Position numbers and translations under genes: made by a program. A stretch of DNA of 64,000 bases, from assembly GCA_036426205.1 (NCBI GenBank), contig WSYH01002427.1, positions 23,158-87,157 of the forward strand, written 5' to 3'. Numbering within the stretch: the first letter of the stretch is position 1; every line of letters starts with the position of its first letter. This DNA comes from Ascaphus truei (lineage: Eukaryota; Chordata; Amphibia; Anura; Ascaphidae). Below the pieces are notes generated by a model, which ran no database searches, was not told the DNA's origin, and saw only the letters and a list, made by a program, of their open reading frames with translations. Of the stretch, positions 44,438-55,867 are shown in pieces.

Positions 44438-45725
44438 TGTAACGGGTATTCCACCCCACCCAATCGCATATATAGTGTGGGTGCGGAGAACATACAGTGT
44501 TACCAGGTGTGGTGCGTTATCTGTTGGCTCACAGGAGGGCTGAGCTTCCGCCACAGGGAACCTGGGGCAATTATAGTAAGAGTAACCTTGTACTCAGTGC
44601 AGCGCCTCCACCTGCGATGGTTCCTAGCAGAGCAGGAATTGTTCCTCGCAGGACACATACAATAACCAGCACAACGTATGTAAACAATTAATGACTTTAC
44701 TTGCAGCAACCATAACCGTACTTGCATATCATATCAATAGGTGTCCCTCGCTAGAGGGGACACTGACTACTGCGTCTCACAGGACTCTAACACTATCCTG
44801 CGCCACGGCGGACGCTAACGCTTCCCCGAACCCGCCACCGGGTGATCCCACCCCGTGTCCAGTAACCTCACACAATGTCCCGCACTCTACAGAGAAAGGA
44901 TATGTGTGACTGCGCAGTCACTATTTAAGATAATAGGATTGTTGGTGCACTTGTAGGGTTAGAGTACCTGCCGAGCACTCCAGTGCTCGGATCTGCAACT
45001 GCTTCGAAAAGGATCAGACGAGCTCCTACACGATATCCCGGATCCACCCGCGTGGTGATCCGTCAGGGGCGATCCACCCTGAAGATAGTCCAGTTCTCTT
45101 AATGACAGAGGCTTGAGCCCCAGTCTCTCAGCAGGAACGCAGCATCCGCTGTGTCCCTAACTAACAAATAGCTAATGGGGCAGGGTCCCTAACCTAGAGC
45201 CTGTCCCTACAAACTCAGCTACTCTGACTCAGGGCTATCTGGGGCCTAGGGGATTGCTGGCCTAGTGCAGGGAGTCACTGACTCCTGCACCCTACCTCCT
45301 TCCCCTAGCTGCTCCGGTCACCAACTGCCAACGTGCTGCAAACCCGCGAAAATGTATCCATCTCCTTGCAGGGAGATGCTGCAGCCCTATTGGCTCCCTG
45401 GGGTCATGTGACACTGCCCCTGTGCACCCTGGGGGTGGACTGGCCTGCACTGCGCATGCGCGACCTATCTGTGTTCCTCCCGGTGCTCCAATGCCCTTGC
45501 GCATGCGCAATGCACCTAGCAATGGCGGCGCCCTGCTCCGCTAGCCGCCGGGACCGCAGCAACGCGACCGCGGCCCTAGCAACGGCCCGATCGCATTCCC
45601 AGCAACCGGCCCACTCGCGTCCCCGGCAACTGGCCCGCTCGCGTCCCTGGCAACCGGCCACAAAAGAGAGAGAGAGAGGCGCGCTCGTCACGCACGGCCC
45701 CGCACCAACAGGGGACCTGGCTACA
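44438..45725 (-). repeat. 5' LTR of the PNMA-type gypsy
   Basis: 1288 bp, TGTAGCC...GTTACA in element sense. It contains several CCGGTTGC/GGGACGCGAG tandem-like units near 45590-45660, one more than the 3' LTR. Followed by the primer site at 44420-44437. Confidence 0.9.
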
Positions 45726-46330
45726 CTTATGTAGTGTATTACATTTTAAGTTTCTGTGTATTCCACATTAGATGGTATTTATATCCTTAATGGATGCCTG
45801 TCTATTAGGATATATACGCTTGCTGTTCATAGCTTGAGTGCAGCTTCTGTATTAGAAGAGAGATACTGATTGGAGCACACCTAGTAGTTAGGGTATTAAA
45901 GTCTGCAGTTTTGTAGTGGGACATCATACTCCTGACGAAGCCAGAGACCCTACAAGGTTGTCGAAATGCGTTAAGGAGGAGTTCCTGAGCCAGTTGGATT
46001 AATCCTATGTTCGCGGAGCACTTTGGAGCCACGGAGAGAAGCCGGGGGAAGTGACATCCCGAAGTCGACGTCGCGACGAAGCGGAAGAGCAGAGCACACT
46101 GCGAGGCTGACCGGTTGTACGCATCCCCCCTGTAGGGAGGTGGTGAGAACATCTGATGCACCGCGACCTTTGATTATATCTATTGCGCTTTTTTATAGCA
46201 CTATTGTAAGTGTTTATTTTTATCCATTGTCATAAAGCTGTGTTTATTATACTGATCTGCACTTAGTTCTTTCTGTCTCTCAAGTGCTCCCATCTGCTAC
46301 ACTGACTGACACATTGAGAAGCTTACCACA
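45726..46330 (+). mobile_element. Penelope-like terminal region, continued after gypsy insertion
   Basis: 45726-46160 is the reverse complement of about 22550-22920 and continues the element left at 38569. It contains the stem motif at 45932-45971, followed by GCGCTTTTTTATAGC near 46188. Non-coding; the 3' boundary is not certain and the similar texture runs to about 46560. Confidence 0.65.
45932..45971 (+). other. Hammerhead-like motif (CTGACGAAG...GTCGAAATGCGTT)
   Basis: CTGACGA-AG, a segment able to form a short GCC/GGT stem, then GTCGAAATGCG. Same layout as the motif at 15620. The stem is weaker and the extra A is again present, so ribozyme activity is doubtful. Confidence 0.3.
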
Positions 46331-46589
46331 TCTACATATCCTCACCTCATTTCAGTGCCTGTTTCCATTGGAATCCTGTAAGTAGGATATCCATAGAGCC
46401 AAGTTATCGCTTATCTCTATATTGCTGTACCATCTACAGTTAGTAGCTATTTTTTTCCCCATTCTCTTCCGGCCGATATGCTCCCCCTGGATTACAAGAA
46501 TATCATTCAAGTTTTTGGAGCCAGTGAAGTCAGGATCCGCCAGAGGGTTTGAGCTGGTTATCAGTATCATTTTTATTATTGCACGTGTA

Positions 46590-46985
46590 CACTGGCGACA
46601 CACTTTATTCGAGCTCGGCTAGTCCCACGAATTCGGGTATACCCGGGTGTATTGAGGTTTGTGACTGTTTTCTGCCCGAGTGCATTGAGTTATTTTCCGG
46701 CAGGGATTGAAGCATTTTATTCCCGCTGGCTGCAATACTGCACAGTACATATATATATACTGCATTACAATTCATGAATTTATGCCATCTGGTAGACACG
46801 CGAAGCATTGCAGCCTATTAAATCCTAATCATTATCATTTAACAGATCAGCCGCCCGTCAGCCAGGCATGAACCCAGGCTGGGAAGGCAAATGCAACGGG
46901 GCTTGTCAGAGGTGAGGAGCGGCGCATTCCAGGTATCTGCCAGGTACATACCGGGTATTTGCTCGAATAAAGTGTGTCGGTGCAG
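46590..46985. mobile_element. TA-flanked MITE with CACTGGCGACACACTTTATTCGAGC ends
   Basis: 396 bp with terminal inverted repeats of about 25 bp: left CACTGGCGACACACTTTATT then CGAGC, right the reverse complement of CTGCACCGACACACTTTATT then CGAGC. TA lies on both sides (46588-46589, 46986-46987). The right part recurs at 58055-58178, and an internal stretch (TTACAATTCATGAATTTATG) is related to the MITE at 58894-59228. Non-coding. Confidence 0.85.
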
Positions 46986-46987
46986 TA

Positions 46988-47383
46988 TATCACATTATTT
47001 ATTTTAGTAATTATATTGTAGTTAGCGCCTTTTGTCACTATCACGCATTCAATGGACAGATTGACTGCATGCCTGCGACACACAACAAAAACACACTACA
47101 AATTATGGGACTCATGGCTTAATCAATGATAGAGTAGAGCACAAACCCCAGATATCAAGGGGTCTGTTCAGGCAACTGTGAAGGAGGTTCCAGTGAGGAG
47201 CGAAAAGAGCAGCTTCTTCTAGGAATAGGGAGAAGACTCCAAATGGATGGCTGCAAGAAAAGATGGCGGTGGAAAATCCATATCCCTATCCCTCCCCCTC
47301 CCCCAGGTGTCTCTCCCCAGATATTCTCGTGTAGGTTAATTTGATTTAACTTTGGCTTCCCCCCAACCCCGGTTTTGTTGTGT
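46988..47383. other. Unassigned sequence
   Basis: No coding signal or recognised family; C-rich run near 47290-47305. Confidence 0.4.
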
Positions 47384-47460
47384 ACTAGACACAGACAGAG
47401 AGAGACACAGACAGAGAGAGACACATACAGAGAGAGACACAGACAGAGAGAGACACAGAC

Positions 47461-47504
<44 letters not shown>

Positions 47505-47585
47505 ATACACACAGAGAGAGAGACAGAGAGAGAGACAGAGACAGAGTGACAGAGACAGGCTGACAGAGAGAGAGAGAGAGACAGG
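47384..47585. repeat. (GACA/GAGA)n simple repeat
   Basis: A 200-bp array of AGAGACACAGACAGAG-type units with a pure GA tract in the middle. The long open frames over it on both strands (for example a 207-residue minus frame) are low-complexity artefacts. Confidence 0.95.
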
Positions 47586-47594
47586 GTGGGTGGG

Positions 47595-47850
47595 TAGGTG
47601 ACTGACTGGAGACAGGGGGGAGGCCATGGGAGACCAGGAGGGGCTAGGGGAGACATGGGGGGGCAGAGGAGTCCATGGGGGGCCAGAGGAGGTCCAGGGA
47701 GGTTCAGGAGAGGCCGTGGGGGGCCAGAGGTGGTCCAGGGGAGGCCCAGAGGAGGTCCAGGGGAGGCTGTGGGGGGCCAGAGGAGACATGGGGGGTCCAG
47801 GAGAGGGCATGGGGAGGCCAGAGGAGACCAGTGAGGTGGCCAGGGGAGAG
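47595..47850. repeat. G-rich minisatellite
   Basis: Imperfect tandem units like GGCCAGAGGAGGTCCAGGGGAGGCCATGGGG, about 25-35 bp each, repeated eight or more times. It directly follows the GA-rich array and gives proline- or glycine-rich shadow frames. Confidence 0.85.
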
Positions 47851-48691
47851 GCAGGGGACATTGCTTATCTGCTCTGTGATGGACAGAAGAAGTGGCGGTT
47901 TCACAGCTCAGAGCCTCGCTACGAGCCAAAAAAAAAAATCCTGGCAATGCGCAAGCCAATCAGGTTGGCGGGGGGGGGAGGGGTTCCAGCAGGGGAATTG
48001 TAGGGATCATCAGCAGGTACAATCTGGTTGCCAGGGGCGACCGGAAGACCGGATTTGTCAGCACTGCGCACAGGGATTTTTTTTTAGGACGGGCATGGCC
48101 GTGCAGGGGACCCGGGCGGCTGGGCCCCCCTGACTCACGGGGCCCGGGACACCAGTGCCTTCTGTCCTCCCCTGTTGGCGCCCCTGCTTTTGAGTAATCC
48201 AGGGTGTATGGTAATATTGGGTGTGGGCAGGAGGGAGGAGTTTGTAGTGGATAGAGAAAATAATATTTCCAGGAAGCCACAAGAAAGAACAAAGTTGAGG
48301 TATATACCAGGTTCATTATCACAGTGGTAGGTAATGTTGCATGAAGCTGTTGTGAGCTGAGTGTTTGCTGACTAAACAGCAGGGGTGTGCCTTTTCCTTG
48401 TCAAAATGTTTTGCTGCATTGGAATGCTAGGGCCTATTCAGGGTTTGTAGAGGGATTCAGGGTTTGTAGATTGGGGTGAGGGTTGATAGGGGGAAGGCAG
48501 TTGTGTGCAGTCAGTGTTGGGAGAGGCTGCAGTAAAATAAGGTGTATGGGGGGGCTAAAAGTGCAGGCAAATGAGCATTAGATCATAGTGGGGTCAGAAT
48601 AGCTCACCGTTTGCAGAAAGATGCAGTCCCCAGGCAACCTCTAGTCAAACTATAGTCTAACTATATATTCTCACTTAAAATGATCACTTTA
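47851..48691. other. Non-coding; repeat-derived in part
   Basis: No gene. A/T-runs at 47929 and 48078 and a small tandem CAGGGTTTGTAGA pair near 48438-48470. The 15 bp ending at 48691 (AAAATGATCACTTTA) is the left target duplication of the LINE. Confidence 0.5.
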
Positions 48692-49497
48692 GAAGGTGAA
48701 TCCAAGATGGCCACCAGGACCGGGAGGCTGCATTAGAATCAGCCGATACCTGACTCACAGAGGGAGGTAGGGGGAGTCCCTGCGCTCTGCCAAAGCTAGG
48801 TGGAGGTGCGCTGCAGCAGATGGGGGGTCGCCACCCGCCCCCCTCACATAACCATCTCCCCCATATACTTATCCCCACGCGCCCAAGCCCGTGCCCTGCC
48901 GGAGCGGCAAGATGGCGCAGGCCAAAGTGTGAAGCGCTGACAGCCGCCGATCGGAGGCGCAGCGGAGCCGGAGCGGGTGCCTTCCTTTGTGGCCCTAGGG
49001 CCTTGTGAGCCCTGTGGGAGGGGGGGGGGGACGATCCACCCAGAGGGGGAAAGACTCACCACTCGGTGCAGCCCTGTTTGAGTGGTTCACCCATCCGGCA
49101 CATCTATACTGCTGGGGAGTAGCCGGCGGCCATCTTTGTCCACCCAACCAACACAAACTGCATCAAAGTAAATACAAGACAAAGTGATACTGAAAATATA
49201 GAGCTGGAAGAAAGTGTTAATAAGAATTCACTCACTCTCCCTCCCCTACAATTCATCCTCATTGTGAGTCCCAACTCCTGCCCAGATGAGAAGGGGGAGA
49301 CCAAGGTCACATGGAACAAAGGCTCAATTAAAAGCAATTATGGAACTGTTACCAATGTGTGTGTGATCAGGTCTCCATAGGAATGAGGGGGCTTATTCCA
49401 ACTTAACTATTCCTTTTTTTTTTTTTTTTTTTTTACATCACCTAAATATACGCAGCTCTATTCAAAGTCAAAAACTTACCAAGTAAAAACAACAAAC

Positions 49498-50469
49498 ATG
49501 CCATCCACTAAACAAAAAAAACCGGTGGCCAGGCGTGAGACATCCCTTTTCTTCAATAAACAAAATACCACAGATCAAGAAGCGTCTACCGCAGGCGGAG
49601 ACGCAGATTCAGATCTAGACTCTGGAGAAGAGACGGACGCTCCACTTACCCGTAAAGAAATGATGGTGTTTGTACAAGAACTAAAGAGCTCTTTCCACTC
49701 TGAGATGCAGAGCTTCCGCCACAGCATCAGAGAGGAGATTGCGTCCATAGGAGACCGCATTGTGGACTTGGAGGAGAAGGTGGATAACACCGCCCTTGCA
49801 CAGGAGACTCAAACGCAAGATATCGAGGAATTAAAAAATCAAGTCAAAACAATTTTTGAAAAACTGGAGGATACGGAGAACCGGTCAAGAAGCAACAACC
49901 TGCGGATCAGAGGTATCCCGGAAGAAGTGGACAATGCCCAATTGGACGCATATCTCACTCGGCTTTTCATGTCCCTGTTACCCGAAACATCGGATGAAAA
50001 ACTTCAGATGGGCAGAGCCCATAGGCTTCCTAGACCGAAAGGCCTAGACCCAGCAAAGCCACGAGACGTGATCACACGCCTACACGATTTCCGTACTAAA
50101 GAGGAAATATTGAGAGCCGCTAGAACCACCCCAAAGATAGAGCAGGATAACGCTCCACTCCTCATCTTTCCGGACTTGGCTCAAATCACGCTGAATAAGC
50201 GGAGAATGTTTGCACAGATCACCAACTCACTGCGGAACAATAAAATCCGCTATCGCTGGGGTTTCCCGTGCAAAATACTGTTCACTTACCAAGAGATGAT
50301 GTACATTCTACTCTCACCAGAAGAAGGTGAGGAAAAACTACGATCATTGGGTCTACTCGAACCAGAGGATCCGGAGGCCTTTCAAAAGCCTCGTCATTCA
50401 CCTAAGGCACAACGCCAGGCATGGGTGAAAACACCAACCCCTGAGCGAGCAAAGACCCAACCCACTTGA
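49498..50469 (+). CDS. LINE ORF1 protein (L1/Tx1 type), intact
   Basis: 323 codons without interruption. Residues 1-50 are polar and acidic. Residues about 53-128 form a heptad-rich coiled coil (for example IASIGDRIVDLEEKVDNTAL), expected to trimerise. Residues about 134-235 are the RRM-like domain, opening NNLRIRGIPEEVDN and with MGRAHRLPRP. Residues about 236-290 form the C-terminal domain (LNKRRMFAQITNSLRNNKIR, FPCKILFTYQ). The tail is Pro/Lys-rich. Such proteins bind the LINE RNA and act as nucleic-acid chaperones in the ribonucleoprotein. The start is the ATG after CAACAAAC, the first in the frame. It is the only full-length, unbroken transposon gene seen in this window. Confidence 0.92.
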   Translation: MPSTKQKKPVARRETSLFFNKQNTTDQEASTAGGDADSDLDSGEETDAPLTRKEMMVFVQELKSSFHSEMQSFRHSIREEIASIGDRIVDLEEKVDNTALAQETQTQDIEELKNQVKTIFEKLEDTENRSRSNNLRIRGIPEEVDNAQLDAYLTRLFMSLLPETSDEKLQMGRAHRLPRPKGLDPAKPRDVITRLHDFRTKEEILRAARTTPKIEQDNAPLLIFPDLAQITLNKRRMFAQITNSLRNNKIRYRWGFPCKILFTYQEMMYILLSPEEGEEKLRSLGLLEPEDPEAFQKPRHSPKAQRQAWVKTPTPERAKTQPT

Positions 50470-51673
50470 AGAACTAGAGCTGGACACTTACTTAACACCC
50501 ATTTAAGATGGCAAACAAGCCAAAACGTGGCCTGGACTTAAAGCACTAATCGAGACATGGCCCACTTCAGTAACCCACCTAAAAACTAACCAACGGTTGC
50601 GGTACCTGGAATACATCGACCAACTCGATCAAGTCACAACGACCACGACATCCTGCACATCAAGAAGTTACTGAGTTTTTTAGTTTCTAAGTTTCTAGAA
50701 TGTACAAGTCCCAAAATCTAGGTTATTTCCTTGTTCATTGTGAATCTGTTCTCCCAAGTTACCCACAAGTCCGACTCATTCAAAGTTTGAAAACCAGTTT
50801 GAACTAACCTGAACACTTAAAGGGACTGACACACAATGTTTGTTTGGAACTGTTTTCTAGATAAGATTGTATTTGTAATATAAGTCTATATGTTGTCTAT
50901 AATAGAATTGATCTCCCAAAGTTCAGCTACCAATTCTTTATTACAGGCTAAAATATTAAAGGTTACGTTTTAGGTAACTTTTTCCATGTTATTTATCCCT
51001 CTCCCCCTGTAGACTACGAATGCCGAGTCTGCCAAACTATAGCTGCCAGTCAACCCTACTTAATGCTTCTAAAATTAAGAAAGGATATGTTGATGTAAAC
51101 AGTTATAACGTTCAATGCCCCCCCATTCTTGCTTTTATTTCCCTGATGTGTAAGATCACACACAACCCACCCCGCACTCTTTACTTATACTTTTAGCATT
51201 TTCTGTTTTAAAAAAAACAACGTTGAAAGACCAATTTTCTTGTATTCTATTTTAACAAGCATGCTTGTTCCAGCTATGCAGTTTTTTTAGTTTTTTAGAT
51301 TTTGTTTTACGTACCTTTTCGAAAGCTTAGCTTCTAAACAAAGGAGCACTGCGGCGTCGAGCCGCTGGGCCACTGCCCGCCCCCCTCACGTTCATTTAAC
51401 CTGTGAGTACGAGAGACTCGCACCACGGGTCCTACTATGGCTGGTCCCCCCAAACAAAGTTTGGAAGCCGGGGTCCTCGGTTTACCCCTCCTCTCCCTCC
51501 CTATCCCTCCTCCAAATTTTGCAAGCATTTGCCACTACCATGTAATAATATGCATATCTCTCGTTGTATATGTTCTCATACCAAATCGTTTTCGAAGACG
51601 GATGTACCGACTCTTCAAATATATGTAAGTTATCACTCTGTTCATTTGTATTATAGAACCTCGAACCACCACC
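50470..51673 (+). other. LINE inter-ORF region
   Basis: A 1.2-kb non-coding stretch between ORF1 and ORF2, unusually long for an L1-type element. No frame is convincing; short runs (C-run at 51119, A-run at 51213) occur. Confidence 0.6.
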
Positions 51674-54600
51674 ATGCCAATTAAAATAATATTCCAAAAC
51701 ACCAAGGGCTTAAACACCCCCCGAAAGAGACGTATTGCCCTGTCGGAAGCCAAAAGACTGTCAGGAGATATAATCTTGCTACAAGAAACTCATTTGAAAA
51801 AGGAGGATCAGTCACTGGTGTTCAGCAAAGACTGCCCCCCTAGTCTACCACTCATCAGCTCCCACGAAAAAAAATGGCGTAGCTACACTTTTCCATAAAA
51901 ATGTAAACTTCAAAGTAGATAAAATTAAAAGTGATCTCGCTGGGAGAATTCTAATCATTACAGGGTCACTGGACTCCACTGATATAACAATAGTCAACAC
52001 TTATGCCCCTAACGAAAATCAACAATCCTTTTTCCAGGAACTAACAAATTTAATTCTCTCTGTCCAGAAAGGCCTTTTAATTTTAGCAGGAGATCTAAAC
52101 ACAATTATGGACCCAAATCTAGATAAATCTCCCAGTCCCCCCCCCTCCCCCTTCCCGCCACAACAAATAGTTCCCTCTACTCGGGGACTAGTATCTATGA
52201 CCAAGGATCTATTGTTGGTAGACTCCTGGAGATTAGTTAATAGCAACGTAAAGGATTTCTCCTTTTTCTCTCACCCCCATAATAGCTATTCTCGAATCGA
52301 CTATACTGCTGCGGCCGAGTTTATTCGAGCATTTGCCCGTTCTCGGCCGCAGCAGTAACCTGGCGCACGCCGGAGGGTGCCGGGCGCGCGCCGAAGCAGC
52401 AGAAGAGCGCCCTCCGATCGGGGCGCTCTCCCTCCCGCTGCCAGGTCCGCCGGGTCCCCCGGAACCCCCTGCCGCCGTCCCCCACATCTCGGGACACCAG
52501 GGCTCCCTCGGGGAGCCCTGGACGCGCGTGCAGGGGGCGCAGGCACCCGATGACGCGTGACCGCGCATCGGTGATGCGCGGCACGCTGAGGGAGTGCGGC
52601 TAGCACGCCGGGGCATCCCCCGGCTTGCGGTGCTAGCCGTGCTGCAATAAAGTGTGTCGGTAGTGTATCCTAATAGACCAACAAATTAGCGATAATATTT
52701 CCTCAGCAATAATTTCCCCCTCTGCTTGGGCAGACCACTCTACGCTTATAACCAAATTGGCTGGCCTCACTTCCAAAATTAAAGCAAGGTCGTGGTCCTT
52801 GAATGAATCCCTACTACTGAACCCACAAAATCTCCAACTAATAGAAAAAGAACTGGCCCAATATTTTGAATTAAATAATACCACAGAGGTTTCCTCTTTT
52901 ACCCTTTGGGAGGCCCACAAATCAGTGATAAGAGGCAAACTGATTGCCCTGGCTTCTCAGAAAAAAAATAGAAATAACCAAACAAATTGAAATACTAACA
53001 CAAAAACTATCAGAACTAGAATTTATTCACAAGTCAATCCCATCTCAAAAAAATTACAGGCAGATTATTTCAGTGAGGGGAGAACTAAACCTCTTGTTAG
53101 TCTCAAACGCAGAAAGAGCTATAAGATGGACCCAACAGAAATACTACGAAAAAAGTAATAAAGCAGATAGAATGCTGGCACGCAAATTAAAGCAAAAACA
53201 AGCTAAAGCTAAAATTCATAACATCCACACTAAAAATGGCTCAGTATCCCACAATCCCAAAATTATAAGCATTTAAGGAGTATTACACATCCCTATACAA
53301 CCTACCAGGCCCAATGGGAGACTCTGCTAAAAACAAAAGAGCAATAAAGATTCGAAATTATCTAGCAGAATGCCGACTCCCCACTCTAGATCCGAACGAT
53401 ATCATAAACCTCGAAAAATCTATAGAGCCCCTGGAAATTATGGACGCCATAAAATCCATGAAAATTGGGAAGGCCCTTGGTCCGGATGGATTTTCTAATC
53501 TTTATTACAAGAAATATGCCTCAATGCTCCTCCCATTTCTTACCAAAGTATTCAATGAGATGCTACTAGGCCTTCCCCCTCCTAGGGATATGCTTCGCGC
53601 TACCATAGTGGTAATCCCAAAAGAGGGGAAAGATCCTCTGCTGTGCTCTAACTACAGACCTATCTCATTGTTAAACACTGATCTAAAACTTTATGCAAAG
53701 ATCTTAGCCAACAGATTAAATAATATCCTCCCTAAACTGGTTCATCCGGACCAGGTGGGATTCGTCCTGGGCAGACAAGCCCTTGACAACACTAGGACAG
53801 TGAATCTAATACACATAGCACAAAACACAAAGTGCCCATCTCTATTACTTTCTTTAGACGCAGAAAAAGCGTTTGATCGATTAGACTGGCAGTTTATGTC
53901 AGCTACGCTTTCGTAGATGGGATTCACAGCCAAAATACTAAATAGCATAAACACACTACAGTATACTCCACACCAACGGCCATGGTGAGGACGAACAACT
54001 CCTTATCTGATCCCTTTTCAATATCAAATGGAACTAGACAGGGTTGTCTGCACTCACCTCTGTTGTTTGCCTTAGCCATAGAACCATTAGCATGCCGGAT
54101 AAGGATGAACCCCAATATTGCGGGTATTCCTGTTGGTCAGGAAGAATTCAAAATAGCTCTTTTTGCGGATGATATACTATTGACGCTCTCAAAACCTCTT
54201 ACATCCCTCCCTAACCTTTTTCATGATCTATGAGAATTCGGCTCCCTTTCAAGATATAAAATTAATCATTCCAAATCCATGGCCGTTAGCTTAAATCTCC
54301 CTAAAGAATTAGTAAAATTACTCCAACTAAATTTCGACTTTAAATGGAACTCGAACCATATTAAATATCTAGGGGTCCAATTAACAAAAGATTACTCAAC
54401 TTTAGACTGTACAATGCAAATTTTAAACCCTTTTTCAACCAGATAGCTAAGGATTTAACCACTTGGAATCCATATATAATATCCTGGTTTGGGAGAATAA
54501 CTACCATCAAAATGAATATTCTACCTAGACTCCTCTATCTCTTCCACACTCTCCCGGTTAAAATTTGTCAGAAAGACCTAAACAATATACAGGAGAAAAT

Positions 54601-55647
54601 TTTAAAGTTTGTCTGGCAAAATAGGCGACCCAGAGTGCGTAAAGATATTCTCTATAAATCCAAAACAGAAGGAGGCTTAGCTCTCCCGAACTTACAAAAC
54701 TACTACTGTATAGATCCGCACAGCTAGGGCAACTCATTAGCTGGCATTGAAACCCAACCGAAAGGAGGCGGGTTGAGATAGAGGACCTAGTGTGTTCCTC
54801 ATGTAAAATAAAAAATCTTCTCTGGCTCAACAAAAAGTCTAGACCACATGAGATCTACAAGAACCCGGTGATATCCTTTGCCTGTAATCTCTGGGACTCC
54901 CTCAAAACCAAGTTCCAACTAACCGATTCCCCTTCCCTTATGCAACCACTATTCTCTGACCCCTCCTTTCCTTTTTACACAGGAAACCCGCACTCCCATA
55001 CCTGGATTCAAAAAGGACTCACAAGAGTCAAGGATATCCTCACCCAAGGGAAAGTCCCCCCATTCGCTTCGCTACAAACAAACCATGATATACCCTCCTC
55101 CGAGTATTTCAGATTTCTCCAGGTTAGGCACTATATCCAATTAATTTATAAGCCAAGTCAACCCCATGCTTTAACTTTGTATGAGGACTGGTGTCTACAC
55201 CAACCCCACACAAAGGGCATAATCTCCAGAATATATCACAGTTTATCCTCTGTCAGGAACAACCAAACCCCCGATAAATATATGGTTTCCTGGGAAAAGG
55301 ATCTTAACGTCTGTATAGATCTCGATACCTGGACAGACATATGGGAAGCTGCTTCCAAAAATTCATCATGCGTTGTAATTAAGGAGAATATTTACAAGTT
55401 AATATTCAGATGGTATATGACTCCTGCCAGGTTGCACTCTTTTCTCTCAGGCGTTTCCCCTCTGTGCTGGTGTGGTTGTGGTGAAGTGGGGAATGTACTG
55501 CACATATTCTGGTCATGCCCCAAAATCCAACAAACATGGATGGAAGTGTTCACCTTAATACACATGATACTAGAAATCTCTGTCCCACACGACCCAGTAT
55601 ATATATTACTAGGAAAACCAGTGGCTAATATTTCCAAAAAAGAGTGA
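51674..55647 (+). pseudogene. LINE ORF2: endonuclease, RT and Cys-rich tail, broken
   Basis: Starts MPIKIIFQNTKGLNTPRKRR. The APE-type endonuclease shows LLQETHLKKEDQ (Glu), a shift in an A-run at about 51867, then LAGDLNTIMDP and HNSYSRIDY, where the MITE 52306-52665 is inserted. The linker follows. RT includes GKALGPDGFSNLYYK, NYRPISLLNTDLKLYAKILA, LLSLDAEKAFDRLDW (first Asp), GTRQGCLHSPLLFALAIEPL and IALFADDILL (FADD pair). The C terminus has CWCGCGEVGNVLHIFWSC, the Cys-rich motif typical of the L1/Tx1 group. Stops or shifts occur near 52945, 53275, 53915, 53975, 54232, 54420 and 54725. Not functional. Confidence 0.9.
52306..52665. mobile_element. GC-rich hairpin MITE, copy 2, inside LINE ORF2
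   Basis: 360 bp, starts CTGCTGCGGCCGAG and ends GTGTCGGTAGTG, TA at 52304-52305 and 52666-52667. Removing the element and one TA gives GACTATATCCTAATAG, which reads D-Y-I-L-I in the endonuclease frame, so the boundaries and the TA duplication are confirmed by the host ORF. Hairpins at both ends as in copy 1. Confidence 0.93.
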
Positions 55648-55867
55648 TACATGTGATATTTATATTGTTGAATACAGTACGATATTGGTACAAATGCTAC
55701 CCCTTACCCCCCCCTCCCCGATCTCCCTTTTCTCCACTGTTCCACAACCAGTTTATTTGTATTACTGTATCCCCCTTTTTTTTGTGCAGCATGTTGTGTT
55801 TACCTCATTTTGTATGTTTGAAAATGCTCAATAAAAATTTAAGTAATAAAAAAAAATGATCACTTTA

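Larger units (their letters stand above)
38570..45725 (-). mobile_element. Ty3/gypsy element with PNMA-like gag
   Basis: A 7.2-kb minus-strand LTR element. The 5' LTR is 44438-45725 and the 3' LTR 38570-39824, both TG...CA, with CTTA target duplication at 38566-38569 and 45726-45729. Order from 5': LTR, primer site, gag with N-terminal PNMA-like domain and capsid, zinc knuckle, truncated RT, RNase H, integrase, purine tract, LTR. An internal deletion joins the zinc knuckle region to mid-RT, removing protease and RT fingers. Most stops in pol are CGA to TGA changes. It sits in a Penelope-like terminal region, whose uninterrupted counterpart is at 22550-23100. Confidence 0.9.
48692..55852 (+). 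mobile_element. Full-length Tx1/L1-like LINE
   Basis: The element runs from GAAGGTGAATCCAAGATGGCC to an AATAAAAATTTAAG-A-rich tail. It is flanked by the 15-bp duplication AAAATGATCACTTTA at 48677-48691 and 55853-55867. It has a GC-rich 5' UTR with AAGATGGC motifs (48703, 48909), ORF1 at 49498-50469, an AT-rich inter-ORF region, and ORF2 from about 51674 to 55647. About 6.8 kb without the MITE at 52306-52665. The two-ORF layout with coiled-coil/RRM ORF1 and APE endonuclease ORF2 is that of the L1/Tx1 group. Confidence 0.92.

Noticed and set aside
47336..47959. 207-residue minus-strand frame rich in Leu/Ser/Cys and Pro
   Set aside because: Translation of the GA-rich array and minisatellite.
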